Shown: positions 24,063 through 33,205 of the stretch, piece after piece
How the letters are laid out: each line of letters begins with the position of its first letter
How positions within the stretch are numbered: position 1 is the first letter of the stretch
NCBI GenBank assembly: GCA_017306415.1
Contig: JAFKIL010000002.1
Span: forward strand, 496,001 to 560,000
Direction: 5' to 3'
From: Microbacterium sp.
GTDB lineage: Bacteria > Actinomycetota > Actinomycetes > Actinomycetales > Microbacteriaceae
DNA length: 64,000 bases
Position numbers and translations under genes: made by a program
Notes under the pieces: model-generated
Database searches by the model: none
What the model saw: only the letters and a program-made list of their open reading frames with translations
Told to the model about the DNA's origin: nothing

Positions 24063-24743
24063 ATGGACCTGAAGCTCGAAGGCCGCGTCATCCTCGTCGT
24101 CGGCGGCCATGGACTCCTCGGCAGCGCCATCGTCGACCGCCTGCGCACGGAAGGCGCCCTCGCGGTGCCGGCATCCCGCCACGCGACCGAGGGGCTGGTG
24201 ATGGATGCCTCGTCCGACGCCTCGGTCGAGGATGCGCTCGCCCGCGTGAACGCGGACCACGGCAGCCTCGACGGCGTCGTGGTCGCGGCCGCGCCGAGCG
24301 CGCGCACGCTCGACCCGGACCGCAACTCCCATCCCGACCAGGTGCTCGCCGCGATCGACGGCAAGGCGATGACGTTCCTCCGGGTCGCGAACGCGGTGCT
24401 GCCCGGCATGGTCGCCGCGGGCTACGGGAGGGTCGTGGGGATCAGCGGGCAGAACGCTTTCATGACGGGGAACATCACCGGCTCCATCCGCAACGCCGCC
24501 CTCATCCTCGCCGCGAAGAACCTCGCGGATGCGGTGGCGGGGACCGGCGTGACCGTCAACGCCGTCAGCCCGTCGATCGTCTCGGACGATCCGGCGGCCG
24601 AGGTGCCGGTCGGCCGGAGCGGCGAGGCGACCCCGGCCGACACGGCGGATCTGGTCGCTTTCCTGCTGTCGCCGCTCGCTGGCCGCATCTCGGGGGAATC
24701 GATCGCCGTCGGCCACCGACTGCGCGGCGCGACCGCGCTGTAA
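24063..24743 (+). CDS. Short-chain dehydrogenase/reductase-like protein lacking the YxxxK pair
   Basis: A 226-residue Rossmann protein with an N-terminal VVGGHGLLGSAIVDRL (Gly-rich NAD(P) loop), an acidic MDASSD segment, a DGVVVAAAP strand in place of NNAG, and a late NAVSPS motif. At the catalytic helix it reads TGSIRNAALILAAKNLA, where family members have a Tyr-x3-Lys pair; by alignment on the NAAL segment both the Tyr and Lys are replaced. The nucleotide-binding fold is probably kept but ordinary SDR chemistry is doubtful. It may be a sensor or an atypical enzyme. It starts nine bases after the Nudix stop. Confidence 0.75.
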   Translation: MDLKLEGRVILVVGGHGLLGSAIVDRLRTEGALAVPASRHATEGLVMDASSDASVEDALARVNADHGSLDGVVVAAAPSARTLDPDRNSHPDQVLAAIDGKAMTFLRVANAVLPGMVAAGYGRVVGISGQNAFMTGNITGSIRNAALILAAKNLADAVAGTGVTVNAVSPSIVSDDPAAEVPVGRSGEATPADTADLVAFLLSPLAGRISGESIAVGHRLRGATAL

Positions 24744-24939
24744 GCTGCGGCGTCGCGAGGCGGTCGCAGGTCGCCCGGGCCGTCACGCCGCCGCATCCGG
24801 AGGGGACCGGCCCCACCGGATCGCTCGGGTCTGCTCGAAAACGCGGACCGGCCGCCCGACACGCCGAACAGGGCATGGATCCAGCCGGCGTGCCTCTGCG
24901 CCGGTCCGAGAATTCGAGCGGATCCCGGCATCGGCGCAT

Positions 24940-24974
24940 GAAGAAACCCCCGCGTGTAGAAGCCACGCGAGGGT
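24940..24974 (-). terminator. Terminator downstream of tRNA-Phe
   Basis: A hairpin of about 11 bp with one mismatch (24946-24956 with 24964-24974) is followed on the minus strand by TTTCTT, just past the 3' end of tRNA-Phe. Confidence 0.75.
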
Positions 24975-24979
24975 CCCAG

Positions 24980-25052
24980 TGGCTCCGACGGGCGTCGATC
25001 CCGTGACCTCACGATTTTCAGTCGTGCGCTCTACCAACTGAGCTACAGAGCC
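24980..25052 (-). tRNA. tRNA-Phe (anticodon GAA)
   Basis: A 73-nt cloverleaf read on the minus strand, with a seven-base acceptor stem starting GGCTCTG (one G-U pair) and anticodon loop CTGAAAA giving GAA. No CCA is encoded. It is the last of a Glu-Asp-Phe cluster. Confidence 0.95.
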
Positions 25053-25099
25053 GCGCGGCGCGCATTACCCGGAGACCGGGACCTCTCGCCGCGTCCTAA

Positions 25100-25124
25100 A
25101 CGAAAGGCCCTTCGGAAAGGGCCC
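25100..25124 (-). terminator. Terminator downstream of tRNA-Asp
   Basis: A 7-bp stem (25106-25112 with 25117-25123) with a tetraloop is followed on the minus strand by TTTCGTTT, between tRNA-Asp and tRNA-Phe. Confidence 0.65.
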
Positions 25125-25135
25125 GTCGCTCAGAG

Positions 25136-25209
25136 CGACCCTGACGGGACTTGAACCCGCGACCTCCGCCGTGACAGGGCGGCACGCTAACCAACTGCGC
25201 TACAGGGCC
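25136..25209 (-). tRNA. tRNA-Asp (anticodon GTC)
   Basis: A 74-nt cloverleaf on the minus strand with acceptor GGCCCTG paired to CAGGGTC and loop CTGTCAC giving anticodon GTC. No CCA is encoded. Confidence 0.95.
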
Positions 25210-25236
25210 ATGCGTATGAAATTGTATCGGCTGGAG

Positions 25237-25309
25237 TGACCCCAACGGGATTCGAACCCGTGCTACCGCCGTGAAAGGGCGGCGTCCTAGGCCGCTAAAC
25301 GATGGGGCC
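25237..25309 (-). tRNA. tRNA-Glu (anticodon TTC)
   Basis: A 73-nt cloverleaf on the minus strand with acceptor GGCCCCA and loop CTTTCAC giving anticodon TTC. No CCA is encoded. It is the first gene of the tRNA cluster. Confidence 0.95.
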
Positions 25310-25463
25310 GAGCGAACCCGGAAGGCTCACGCTTACCGACGCTCAAGCATACGCAATCCCCCGGTGATTCGCGAATCGAGGGCGCGTCCAGCAGGCCGCC
25401 CGGCATGGGCGGGGCCAGGATGATCGAGGTGCCTCCGATCCTGGCGGGTGGATGAAAAACCTG

Positions 25464-25510
25464 TTGCATATGTGACTCATGTTGTTACTGTGGAATTTGT
25501 TACCTATGCG
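25464..25510 (+). promoter_or_regulatory. Promoter of the M23 peptidase gene with GTNAC boxes
   Basis: An AT-rich stretch holds GTGAC (25472-25476), GTTAC (25484-25488) and GTTAC (25499-25503). A possible promoter is TTGTTA (25482-25487), 17 bases, TATGCG (25505-25510), so the boxes overlap the -35 and spacer. Repeated GTNAC half-sites before an M23 peptidase recall MtrA control of cell-wall hydrolase genes in other actinobacteria; that link is inference. Confidence 0.4.
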
Positions 25511-25564
25511 TAAGCATCGCCGATGCATGCGGGTGCTGCCCCGAAGCTGACGAGAGGACAACGC

Positions 25565-26938
25565 GTGCTGGACCACCGTGCCGACGTCTCCGTCGATCCC
25601 CCCATCGACCCCGACGAGTGCGACTGCGCGCCCACCGCGCGTGAGCGACGCTCGCTGTGGCCCTCGCTCATGTCGCGTCGCGGCGCGCTCGCCGTCGGTG
25701 CGCTCGGTGTCGCCGCGCTCGGCATGGCCAACGCCCCGACGATCCCGGCCGCTTACGCGGCGACCTACCCGTCCTGGCCGGACGTGCAGAAGGCGAAGGC
25801 GAATCAGGCGGCGAAGCAGGCCGAGGTCTCGCGCATCCAAGGACTCATCAACGGCCTCAAGAGCCAGGTGGCCACGACGCAGGCGGCCGCCGAGAAGGCC
25901 GGCAACGAGTTCTACGAGGCGCAGCAGGCGTTCTACGAGGCATCCGCCCGCTACGACGACCTCGCCGCGCAGGCCAAGGCTCAGGCCGCCAAGGCGCAGG
26001 ATGCCGCCGACAAGGCGGGCCAGGTCGCGGCGCAGCTGTATCGCAACGGCGGCGACGACACCTCGCTGCAGCTCTTCTTCTCCGGATCCGCGGCGAGCGC
26101 CGACGATCTGCTCGCACGCCTCGGCACGATGGACAAGCTGCTCGAGGCGAACAAGGCCGTCTACGCCGACGCGGTCACCGCGCGAGACTCGGCGCAGAAC
26201 CTCACCGACCAGGCCAAGGCCCAGCGCGAGGCCCGCGACAAGCTTCAGCAGGTGGCGCAGGACAAGATGGTCGCCGCGCAGCAGGCGTCCGAGGCGGCGC
26301 AGGCGGCTCTGGCCGCGCAGAGCGCCAACCTCGACACACTGAACGCGCAGCTCGCGGCCCTGCGGGACACCACCGCCAAGACGGTCGCGGCCTACCAGGC
26401 CGGAGTCGAGGCGGCGCGCAAGGCCGCGGCAGAGAAGGCCGCGCGTGAGAAGGCCGCCGCCGAGAAGGCCGCGCGGGATGCCGCGGCGCACTCCGGCTCC
26501 GGTGCGGGCTCCCCGACATACTCCGGCTGGTGCCGCCCGTCGAACGGCTGGCAGAGCTCGGGATACGGCCCCCGCAGCGTGCAGTGCGGGAACGGGTACT
26601 GCGCGAGCGGATTCCACGCGGGGGTCGATCTCGCGGACTCCTGCGGAACGGCGATCTTCGCCGCCTGCAGCGGGAGGGTCGTCTACGCCGGGTACAACGG
26701 CGGCTACGGCAACTACATCAAGATCGACCACGGCGACGGGACCGGCTCCGGGTACGGGCACATCATGCCGGGCGGCATCCTCGTCGGTTACGGCCAGTAC
26801 GTGCAGGCGGGGCAGCTCATCGCCCGCGAGGGCAACACCGGCAACTCGTTCGGCTGCCACCTGCACTTCGAGACCTACATCAACAACCGGCCGGTGAACC
26901 CGGTGCCGTTCATGGCGGCGCGCGGCGTCTCCGTCTGA
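25565..26938 (+). CDS. Secreted M23 (LytM) peptidoglycan peptidase with coiled coil
   Basis: About 457 residues starting at a GTG with GAGAGG seven bases upstream. A cytoplasmic N-terminal stretch precedes a twin-arginine signal SRRGALAVGALG, ending near PAAYA, so Tat export is likely. Residues ~70-300 are an Ala/Gln/Lys-rich coiled coil, as in NlpD/EnvC/RipA-like hydrolases. The C-terminal M23 domain keeps its zinc and catalytic residues: HxxxD at H351-D355, H399 in GYGH, and HLH at 432-434. It would cleave peptide cross-links during growth or separation. The Cys residues in WCRPS, VQCGNGYC and DSCGTAIFAACSG could form disulfides outside. Confidence 0.9.
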   Translation: MLDHRADVSVDPPIDPDECDCAPTARERRSLWPSLMSRRGALAVGALGVAALGMANAPTIPAAYAATYPSWPDVQKAKANQAAKQAEVSRIQGLINGLKSQVATTQAAAEKAGNEFYEAQQAFYEASARYDDLAAQAKAQAAKAQDAADKAGQVAAQLYRNGGDDTSLQLFFSGSAASADDLLARLGTMDKLLEANKAVYADAVTARDSAQNLTDQAKAQREARDKLQQVAQDKMVAAQQASEAAQAALAAQSANLDTLNAQLAALRDTTAKTVAAYQAGVEAARKAAAEKAAREKAAAEKAARDAAAHSGSGAGSPTYSGWCRPSNGWQSSGYGPRSVQCGNGYCASGFHAGVDLADSCGTAIFAACSGRVVYAGYNGGYGNYIKIDHGDGTGSGYGHIMPGGILVGYGQYVQAGQLIAREGNTGNSFGCHLHFETYINNRPVNPVPFMAARGVSV

Positions 26939-26942
26939 CGCT

Positions 26943-27003
26943 CACGAGAAGGGGCGGATGCCTCGGCCCCGACGCGGGTCCGAGGCATCCGCCCCTTCTC
27001 GTG
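26943..27003. terminator. Bidirectional terminator between M23 peptidase and ppa
   Basis: A perfect 24-bp stem (26943-26966 with 26980-27003) lies between convergent stop codons. Its core GAAGGGGCGGATGC is identical to the stem of the terminator after clpC (46565-46602). Confidence 0.85.
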
Positions 27004-27011
27004 GACGAGGG

Positions 27012-27503
27012 TCAGTGGCCGCCCTGCTCGAACCGTGCGTAGGCCTCGGCGACCAGCCGCTCGGCCTCGGCGGCGTCGGCCCAGTCGTCGACCTTGACCC
27101 ACTTGCCGGGCTCGAGGTCCTTGTAGTGCTCGAAGAAGTGCGCGATCTCCTTCTTCGTGAACTCGGGGATGTCGCCGACGTCCTGGATGTGGGCCCATCG
27201 GGGGTCCTTGCCGAGCACCGCGACCACCTTGTCGTCGCCGCCGGCCTCGTCGCTCATCTTCAGCACGCCGACGGGGCGCACGCTCACGTGCACGCCGGGG
27301 AACAGCGTCTGGTCCAGGAGGAGGAGAACGTCGAGGGGGTCGCCGTCCTCGCCGAGGGTCTTCTCGAAGAAGCCGTAGTCGGCGGGGTAGCCGAACACCG
27401 TGTACAGGATGCGGTCGAGATGCACCTGACCGGTCTCGTGGTCGACCTCGTACTTCACGCGGCTGCCGCGCGGGATCTCGATGACGGCGTCGTACGCGCC
27501 CAT
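27012..27503 (-). CDS. ppa: Inorganic pyrophosphatase
   Basis: A 163-residue family I pyrophosphatase. It carries the signature [10 protein letters not shown], the [14 protein letters not shown] start, and conserved KDPRW and [13 protein letters not shown], which supply metal and phosphate ligands. It hydrolyses pyrophosphate to drive biosynthesis in the cytoplasm. The ATG has GGAG about eight bases upstream. It converges on the M23 gene and diverges from tilS. Confidence 0.97.
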   Translation of the reverse strand: MGAYDAVIEIPRGSRVKYEVDHETGQVHLDRILYTVFGYPADYGFFEKTLGEDGDPLDVLLLLDQTLFPGVHVSVRPVGVLKMSDEAGGDDKVVAVLGKDPRWAHIQDVGDIPEFTKKEIAHFFEHYKDLEPGKWVKVDDWADAAEAERLVAEAYARFEQGGH

Positions 27504-27603
27504 GCTGGTGCTCCTTCGGAAGACGGTGGAATGCCGCCGACCAGCCTAGCCGCGGCGCGGAGACGAGCGGACCTGTCGGCGCCGACCTGGCGGCGGTCGA
27601 GGA

Positions 27604-27663
27604 TTCAGGAGAATTCGAACATCACGGCGCCCTGGAGGCGTCGGCGCGCAGGTTTCTCCTGAA
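27604..27663. repeat. Degenerate inverted-repeat element between ppa and tilS
   Basis: Inverted 10-bp arms TTCAGGAGAA (27604-27613) and TTCTCCTGAA (27654-27663) enclose 40 nt. The layout and the nearby CGCGGCGCTAC string resemble the 43639-43728 element, but the arm sequence differs, so kinship is uncertain. The right arm overlaps the expected -35 of tilS. Confidence 0.5.
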
Positions 27664-27683
27664 CCTGCAACGCGTCGCGGCGC

Positions 27684-27695
27684 TACCGTTGCCTG
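27684..27695 (+). promoter_or_regulatory. Leaderless promoter of tilS
   Basis: TACCGT (27684-27689), six bases, then GTG at 27696. Confidence 0.5.
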
Positions 27696-28685
27696 GTGGA
27701 ACACCGGCCGTCGCTCGATCCCGCCGTCGCCGAGACCCGTCTCGCCGTGCGCAGCGCGCTCGGCGGACTGCGGCCCGGGGCGGTGGTCGTCGGCCTGTCG
27801 GGCGGCGCCGACTCGCTCGCGCTCGCCGCCGCGGTGGCGTTCGAGGGCCCGAAGCTCGGGATGACGCCGGTCAGCGTCACCGTCGACCACGGTCTGCAGG
27901 CCGCCTCCGCCGAGGTGGCCGAGGCTGCGGCGCGGCAGGCAGAGGGACTCGGCTTCGATGCGCGCATCCTGCGGGTCGACGTCACCGGAGACGGGGGACC
28001 GGAGGCGGCGGCGCGGTCGGCCCGGTATGGCGCGCTCGCGCATGCCGCGGCCTCCGCCGACGCGGTCGCCGTCCTCGTCGGCCACACCCTCGACGACCAG
28101 GCCGAGACGGTGCTGCTCGGCCTCGCCCGCGGCTCGGGCGGTGGCAGCCTGCAGGGGATGGCGCCGGAGTCGCGGCTCGCGGACACGCCGCTCCTGCGTC
28201 CGTTCCTCGGCGTCCGCCGGACCGTGACCCGCGCGGCGTGCAGCGCCCAGCACCTCGATCCCTGGGACGATCCGCACAACGACGATCCCCGCTACGCCCG
28301 CGTCCGGGTGCGCACGACGGTGCTGCCGGTCCTCGAGGCCGAGCTGGGCCCCGGCGTGGCGGAGGCTCTCGCTCGGACGGCGGAACAACTGCGGGAGGAT
28401 GCCGCAGCCTTCGCGGAGATGATCGACGAGACGATCGAGGACATCGTGGAGCACGCGGAGGCGGGGATCTCGGTCTCGGTGGCCGCGCTCGCCGCGAATC
28501 CCGCGGCGCTGCGGCACCGCATCATCCGGCACGTGGTGTCGAGCGAATTCGGCGGGAGCCTCTCGAGGACGCAGACGCTCGAGGTCGCTCGGCTGGTCAC
28601 GGACTGGCGCGGGCAGGGCCCGATCGATCTGCCCGGATGCCGCGCCCGCCGCGTCGGCGGACGCATCGAGTTCGCCGCGGGCTGA
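27696..28685 (+). CDS. tilS: tRNA(Ile)-lysidine synthetase
   Basis: A 329-residue N-type ATP pyrophosphatase with P-loop SGGADS at residues 35-40 and GHTLDDQAETVLLGLARGSG, the TilS signature. It converts C34 of tRNA-Ile(CAU) to lysidine so that it reads AUA. It lies just upstream of hpt and ftsH, the standard bacterial order tilS-hpt-ftsH. The short actinobacterial form lacks most of the C-terminal tRNA-binding domain of E. coli TilS. Confidence 0.95.
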   Translation: MEHRPSLDPAVAETRLAVRSALGGLRPGAVVVGLSGGADSLALAAAVAFEGPKLGMTPVSVTVDHGLQAASAEVAEAAARQAEGLGFDARILRVDVTGDGGPEAAARSARYGALAHAAASADAVAVLVGHTLDDQAETVLLGLARGSGGGSLQGMAPESRLADTPLLRPFLGVRRTVTRAACSAQHLDPWDDPHNDDPRYARVRVRTTVLPVLEAELGPGVAEALARTAEQLREDAAAFAEMIDETIEDIVEHAEAGISVSVAALAANPAALRHRIIRHVVSSEFGGSLSRTQTLEVARLVTDWRGQGPIDLPGCRARRVGGRIEFAAG

Positions 28686-28689
28686 CCCA

Positions 28690-28701
28690 TAGAATCGGCT
28701 C
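28690..28701 (+). promoter_or_regulatory. Leaderless promoter of hpt
   Basis: TAGAAT (28690-28695), six bases, then ATG at 28702. It is one of the strongest -10 matches in the window. Confidence 0.6.
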
Positions 28702-29253
<552 letters not shown>

Positions 29254-29357
29254 GCGCCGCGGCGGGAGCGGCATCCTGCCCCCGGGGCCAGTGCGCGACC
29301 GGCGGGGCGGCTGTACGCCGTGGGCGAATGCACAGACTGCCCATAGCCGGCCCGCGA

Positions 29358-29389
29358 TACCCTGAAGGCCGGTGTCCGCGTAGGCGGAC
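29358..29389 (+). promoter_or_regulatory. Possible ftsH promoter and leader hairpin
   Basis: TACCCT (29358-29363) is a candidate -10, giving a leader of about 55 nt that contains a GTCCGC/GCGGAC hairpin (29374-29389). No clear -35 is seen. Confidence 0.35.
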
Positions 29390-29424
29390 CGGGACGAAAG
29401 GGCCTCGGGGGCGTCCCCCGCACC

Positions 29425-31425
29425 ATGGACTTCAAGAAGATCACCCGCAACCCGCTCATCTACGTTCTGCTGATCGGGATCTTCCTCATCGTGGGCTTCT
29501 CGCTCATCTCCAGCCTCGGCGGAGCGAAGCAGATCACGACGCAGCAGGGGCTCGAGCTGCTCAAGGGGAGCACGGTCACCAAGGTCGTCAACACCGACGG
29601 CGACCAGCGGGTCGACATGTCGCTGTCGACGCCCTACGAGGGTGCGAGCGACGTCCAGTTCTACTACGTCTCGGCGCGCGCGGATCAGGTCGTCCAGGCC
29701 ATCAACTCCGCAGACCCCAAGGACGGCTTCAACGACGCGGTCCCGAAGAGCTCCTGGTTCGACGGCTTCCTCTCCCTCATCCTCCCGATGCTGCTGCTCG
29801 GTCTGCTGTTCTGGTTCCTCCTGTCGAGTGCGCAGGGCGGTGGCAGCAAGGTGATGCAGTTCGGCAAGTCGCGCGCCAAGCTCGTCACCAAGGAGATGCC
29901 GCAGGTCACCTTCGCCGACGTCGCCGGAACCGACGAGGCCATCGAGGAGATGCAGGAGATCAAGGACTTCCTGAAGGACCCCGCCCGCTTCCAGGCGGTG
30001 GGTGCCCGCATCCCCAAGGGCGTGCTCCTGTACGGCCCTCCCGGAACCGGCAAGACCCTCCTCGCGCGCGCCGTCGCCGGCGAGGCCGGGGTGCCGTTCT
30101 ACTCGATCTCCGGATCCGACTTCGTCGAGATGTTCGTGGGCGTCGGCGCGAGTCGCGTCCGCGACCTGTTCAACCAGGCCAAGGAGAGCTCGCCCGCGAT
30201 CATCTTCATCGATGAGATCGACGCGGTGGGTCGCCACCGCGGCGCGGGCCTCGGCGGCGGACACGACGAGCGGGAGCAGACGCTCAACCAGATGCTCGTC
30301 GAGATGGACGGCTTCGACCCCAAGGTGAACGTCATCGTCATCGCTGCGACGAACCGCCCCGACATCCTCGACCCCGCCCTGCTGCGCCCCGGTCGGTTCG
30401 ACCGGCAGATCGGCGTCGACGCGCCCGACATGAAGGGCCGTCTGAAGATCCTCGAGGTGCACGGCCGCGGCAAGCCCCTCGCCGAGAGCGTCGACCTCGA
30501 GGTCGTCGCCCGCAAGACGCCGGGCTTCACGGGCGCCGATCTCGCCAACGTCCTGAACGAGGCGGCTCTGCTCACGGCACGGTCGAACGCGCAGCTCATC
30601 GACAACCGCGCGCTCGACGAGGCGATCGACCGTGTGATCGCGGGCCCGCAGCGTCGCACGCGGGTGATGCGCGACAAGGAGAAGCTGATCACGGCCTACC
30701 ACGAGGGCGGTCACGCCCTCACCGCAGCCGCGATGAACTACAGCGACCCGGTCACGAAGATCACGATCCTCCCGCGCGGCAAGGCCCTGGGCTACACCAT
30801 GGTCATGCCTCTCGACGACAAGTACTCGGTCACCCGCAACGAGCTGCAGGATCAGCTCGCATGGGCGATGGGCGGGCGCGTCGCCGAGGAGATCGTGTTC
30901 CACGACCCGACGACCGGTGCGTCGAACGACATCGAGAAGGCCACCGCGATCGCGCGCAAGATGGTCACCGAGTACGGAATGACGACCGAGGTCGGCCCCG
31001 TCAAGCTGGGCGCCGCCTCGGGTGAGATGTTCCTCGGCCGCGACATGGGTCACGGCCGCGACTTCTCCGAGCATGTCGCCGAGCGCGTCGACGTCCAGGT
31101 GCGCGACCTCATCGAGCAGGCCCACAACGAGGCCTACAAGGTGCTCAACGAGAACCGCGAGATCCTGGACCGGCTGGCGCTGGAACTCCTCGAGAAGGAG
31201 ACGCTCGACCACCTCGAGATCGCGGAGATCTTCCGCGACATCAAGAAGCTGCCGCCGCGGCCCCAGTGGCTCTCCAGCAGCGAGCGCCCGGTCTCCGCGC
31301 TGCCGCCGGTCGAGGTCCCCCGTCGGCAGCCCGCCGGAGTCGCCGCCGCGACCGAGGCGGACGCCCCGGCCGAGAAGGCCCCCCGCCGCCGCCCGAGCGG
31401 TCAGGCGCGACCCGCGACCGCGTAG
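29425..31425 (+). CDS. ftsH: ATP-dependent zinc metalloprotease FtsH
   Basis: A 666-residue membrane AAA+ protease. Two helices (~9-30 and ~112-134) flank a short extracytoplasmic domain. The AAA module has Walker A GPPGTGKT at 204-211, [11 protein letters not shown] and the second region [10 protein letters not shown]. The zinc site HEGGH is at 426-430. The C-terminal ~60 residues are a Pro/Arg/Ala-rich tail. It degrades membrane and short-lived cytosolic proteins. Its TAG stop forms the first three bases of the folE -10, so folE has its own promoter in addition to read-through. Confidence 0.97.
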   Translation: MDFKKITRNPLIYVLLIGIFLIVGFSLISSLGGAKQITTQQGLELLKGSTVTKVVNTDGDQRVDMSLSTPYEGASDVQFYYVSARADQVVQAINSADPKDGFNDAVPKSSWFDGFLSLILPMLLLGLLFWFLLSSAQGGGSKVMQFGKSRAKLVTKEMPQVTFADVAGTDEAIEEMQEIKDFLKDPARFQAVGARIPKGVLLYGPPGTGKTLLARAVAGEAGVPFYSISGSDFVEMFVGVGASRVRDLFNQAKESSPAIIFIDEIDAVGRHRGAGLGGGHDEREQTLNQMLVEMDGFDPKVNVIVIAATNRPDILDPALLRPGRFDRQIGVDAPDMKGRLKILEVHGRGKPLAESVDLEVVARKTPGFTGADLANVLNEAALLTARSNAQLIDNRALDEAIDRVIAGPQRRTRVMRDKEKLITAYHEGGHALTAAAMNYSDPVTKITILPRGKALGYTMVMPLDDKYSVTRNELQDQLAWAMGGRVAEEIVFHDPTTGASNDIEKATAIARKMVTEYGMTTEVGPVKLGAASGEMFLGRDMGHGRDFSEHVAERVDVQVRDLIEQAHNEAYKVLNENREILDRLALELLEKETLDHLEIAEIFRDIKKLPPRPQWLSSSERPVSALPPVEVPRRQPAGVAAATEADAPAEKAPRRRPSGQARPATA

Positions 31426-31434
31426 GCTCGGCCC
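31423..31434 (+). promoter_or_regulatory. Leaderless promoter of folE, overlapping the ftsH stop
   Basis: TAGGCT (31423-31428), six bases, then GTG at 31435. The TAG is also the ftsH stop codon. Confidence 0.55.
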
Positions 31435-32025
31435 GTGGCCGTCGACCGTGAGCGCGTGTCCGCGCTGGTGCGGGAGCTCCTCGTCGCGATCGGCGAGGAC
31501 CCCGACCGGCCAGGGCTCCGACTGACCCCTCAGCGGGTGTCCGAGACGTACGCCGAGTTCTTCTCGGGTGTCGGCGAGGATGCCGCGGCTCCGCTCGCGC
31601 ACACGATCTCGGTCGCGACCGGGCCGGCTCCCGACACGCTCCCCTCGGGCGCCGTGATGCTCCGAGACATCCGGTTCCGGTCGGTCTGCGAGCACCACCT
31701 CCTCCCCTTCTCCGGCCATGCGCACATCGCCTATCTGCCCGGCGAGCAGGTCGTGGGTCTCGGCGCGCTCCCCAAGGTCGTCGACATCCTGGCGTCCCGG
31801 CCGCAGGTGCAGGAGCGGCTGGGCGAGCAGATCGCCGACACGATCTCCTCATCGATCGACTGCCGCGGCGTCCTGGTCGTGCTGGACGCGACCCACCAGT
31901 GCGTCACGATGCGCAGCGGTCGCCAGTCGGAGTCGTCGACGGTCACGATCGCCGCGCGCGGAGCGTTCGCCGACGCCGTCGCGCGCGCGGAGCTCATCGC
32001 CCTGATCGGACGGAACCGCGAGTGA
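31435..32025 (+). CDS. folE: GTP cyclohydrolase I
   Basis: A 196-residue enzyme with the zinc ligands C85 and H88 in CEHHLLPF and C156 in HQCVTMRSG. It also has the GLGALPKVVDILASRPQVQE substrate region. It converts GTP to dihydroneopterin triphosphate, the first step of folate synthesis. It heads a run of nine genes joined by overlaps; its TGA overlaps the folP GTG (GTGA at 32022-32025). Confidence 0.97.
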   Translation: MAVDRERVSALVRELLVAIGEDPDRPGLRLTPQRVSETYAEFFSGVGEDAAAPLAHTISVATGPAPDTLPSGAVMLRDIRFRSVCEHHLLPFSGHAHIAYLPGEQVVGLGALPKVVDILASRPQVQERLGEQIADTISSSIDCRGVLVVLDATHQCVTMRSGRQSESSTVTIAARGAFADAVARAELIALIGRNRE

Positions 32026-32834
32026 CGGTGGCGATCATGGGCATCCTCAACGTCACGCCCGATTCCTTCAGCGACGGAGGCCGGTACGCGGATGCGGAGG
32101 CCGCCCTCGCGCACGGACTCCGCCTGATCGCGGCCGGGGCGGACATCCTCGACGTGGGCGGCGAGTCGACCAGGCCGGGCGCGGAGCGCGTGGATCCGTC
32201 CACGGAGCAGGAGCGCGTCCTCCCTGTCGTGAGCGCGCTCGCCGCGTTGGGGGCCACGGTCAGCATCGACACGATGAACGCGTCGACGGCCGTCGCCGCG
32301 GTGCGTGCGGGCGCCCGCATCGTCAACGACGTGTCGGGCGGCCTCGCCGACCCCGAGCTCCTGCCAGCCGTCGCCGCCGAGAACGCCGAGGTCGTCCTGG
32401 GGCACTGGCGCGGCCCGTCCTCCGACATGTACGCGCGCGCCGAGTACGCGGACGTCACTCGCGAGACCATCGGCGAGCTCATCGCGCGCATGGAGGCGGC
32501 CGCGGCCGCCGGCATCCCTCCGTCACGGGTGGTCCTCGATCCGGGCATCGGCTTCGGCAAGCGCGGGTCGCAGAACTGGGACGTGCTGCGCGGCCTCCCG
32601 CAGCTCGTGGGCGTCGGTCCCCGCGTTCTCGTCGGAACGAGCCGGAAGCGGTTCCTCGCCGAGATCCTGGGTGCGGAAGCGGACGGCGAGGCGGCGACCG
32701 AGGCGCGCCGCGACCTCGCGACGGCCGTGACGAGCGCGCTCGCCGCTCGCGCCGGCGTGTGGGGCGTCCGCGTGCACGACGTGGCCGCGACGCGCGACGC
32801 GCTTCGGGTCGTCGAGGCCTGGGAGGGATCATGA
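32022..32834 (+). CDS. folP: Dihydropteroate synthase
   Basis: About 270 residues. GILNVTPDSFSDGGRY near the N-terminus and DVGGESTRPGAERV are the two pterin and phosphate signatures; GTSRKRFL lies near the end. It joins p-aminobenzoate to the pterin and is the sulfonamide target. The GTG at 32022, overlapping the folE stop, was chosen; a second GTG six bases on is also possible. The gene is coupled to folB by ATGA at 32831-32834. Confidence 0.96.
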   Translation: MTVAIMGILNVTPDSFSDGGRYADAEAALAHGLRLIAAGADILDVGGESTRPGAERVDPSTEQERVLPVVSALAALGATVSIDTMNASTAVAAVRAGARIVNDVSGGLADPELLPAVAAENAEVVLGHWRGPSSDMYARAEYADVTRETIGELIARMEAAAAAGIPPSRVVLDPGIGFGKRGSQNWDVLRGLPQLVGVGPRVLVGTSRKRFLAEILGAEADGEAATEARRDLATAVTSALAARAGVWGVRVHDVAATRDALRVVEAWEGS

Positions 32835-33205
32835 CGTACCCGGCCGACGAGATCACGCTCACCGGATTACGCGCGCACGGCTTCCACGGGGTGTACCCGG
32901 AGGAGCGACGGGTGGGTCAGGAGTTCGTCGTCGACGTCACGATGACCGTCGACACGCGGCGGGCCGCGGCATCCGATGATGTCACCGACACGGTGCACTA
33001 CGGCGAGGTCGCCGAGGCGGTCGCGGCCATCGTCGTGGGTGACCCGGTCGACCTGCTGGAGACCCTCTGCGCGCGGATCGCCGCCGCGCTGTTCGCGTTC
33101 CCGCCGGTCGATGCGGTCCGGGTGACCGTGCACAAACCGTCCGCCCCGATCTCCGTCGCCTTCGGCGACGTGAGCGTCACGATCCACCGGGAGCGCGACC
33201 GATGA
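32831..33205 (+). CDS. folB: Dihydroneopterin aldolase
   Basis: A 124-residue FolB with the LRAHGFHGVYPEERRVGQEF segment that carries the active-site Glu and Tyr, and the late VHKPSAPISVAFGDVSVTI strand pair with the conserved Lys. It cleaves dihydroneopterin to 6-hydroxymethyl-dihydropterin. The ATG overlaps the folP stop and its own stop overlaps the folK ATG (33202-33205). Confidence 0.95.
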   Translation: MTYPADEITLTGLRAHGFHGVYPEERRVGQEFVVDVTMTVDTRRAAASDDVTDTVHYGEVAEAVAAIVVGDPVDLLETLCARIAAALFAFPPVDAVRVTVHKPSAPISVAFGDVSVTIHRERDR

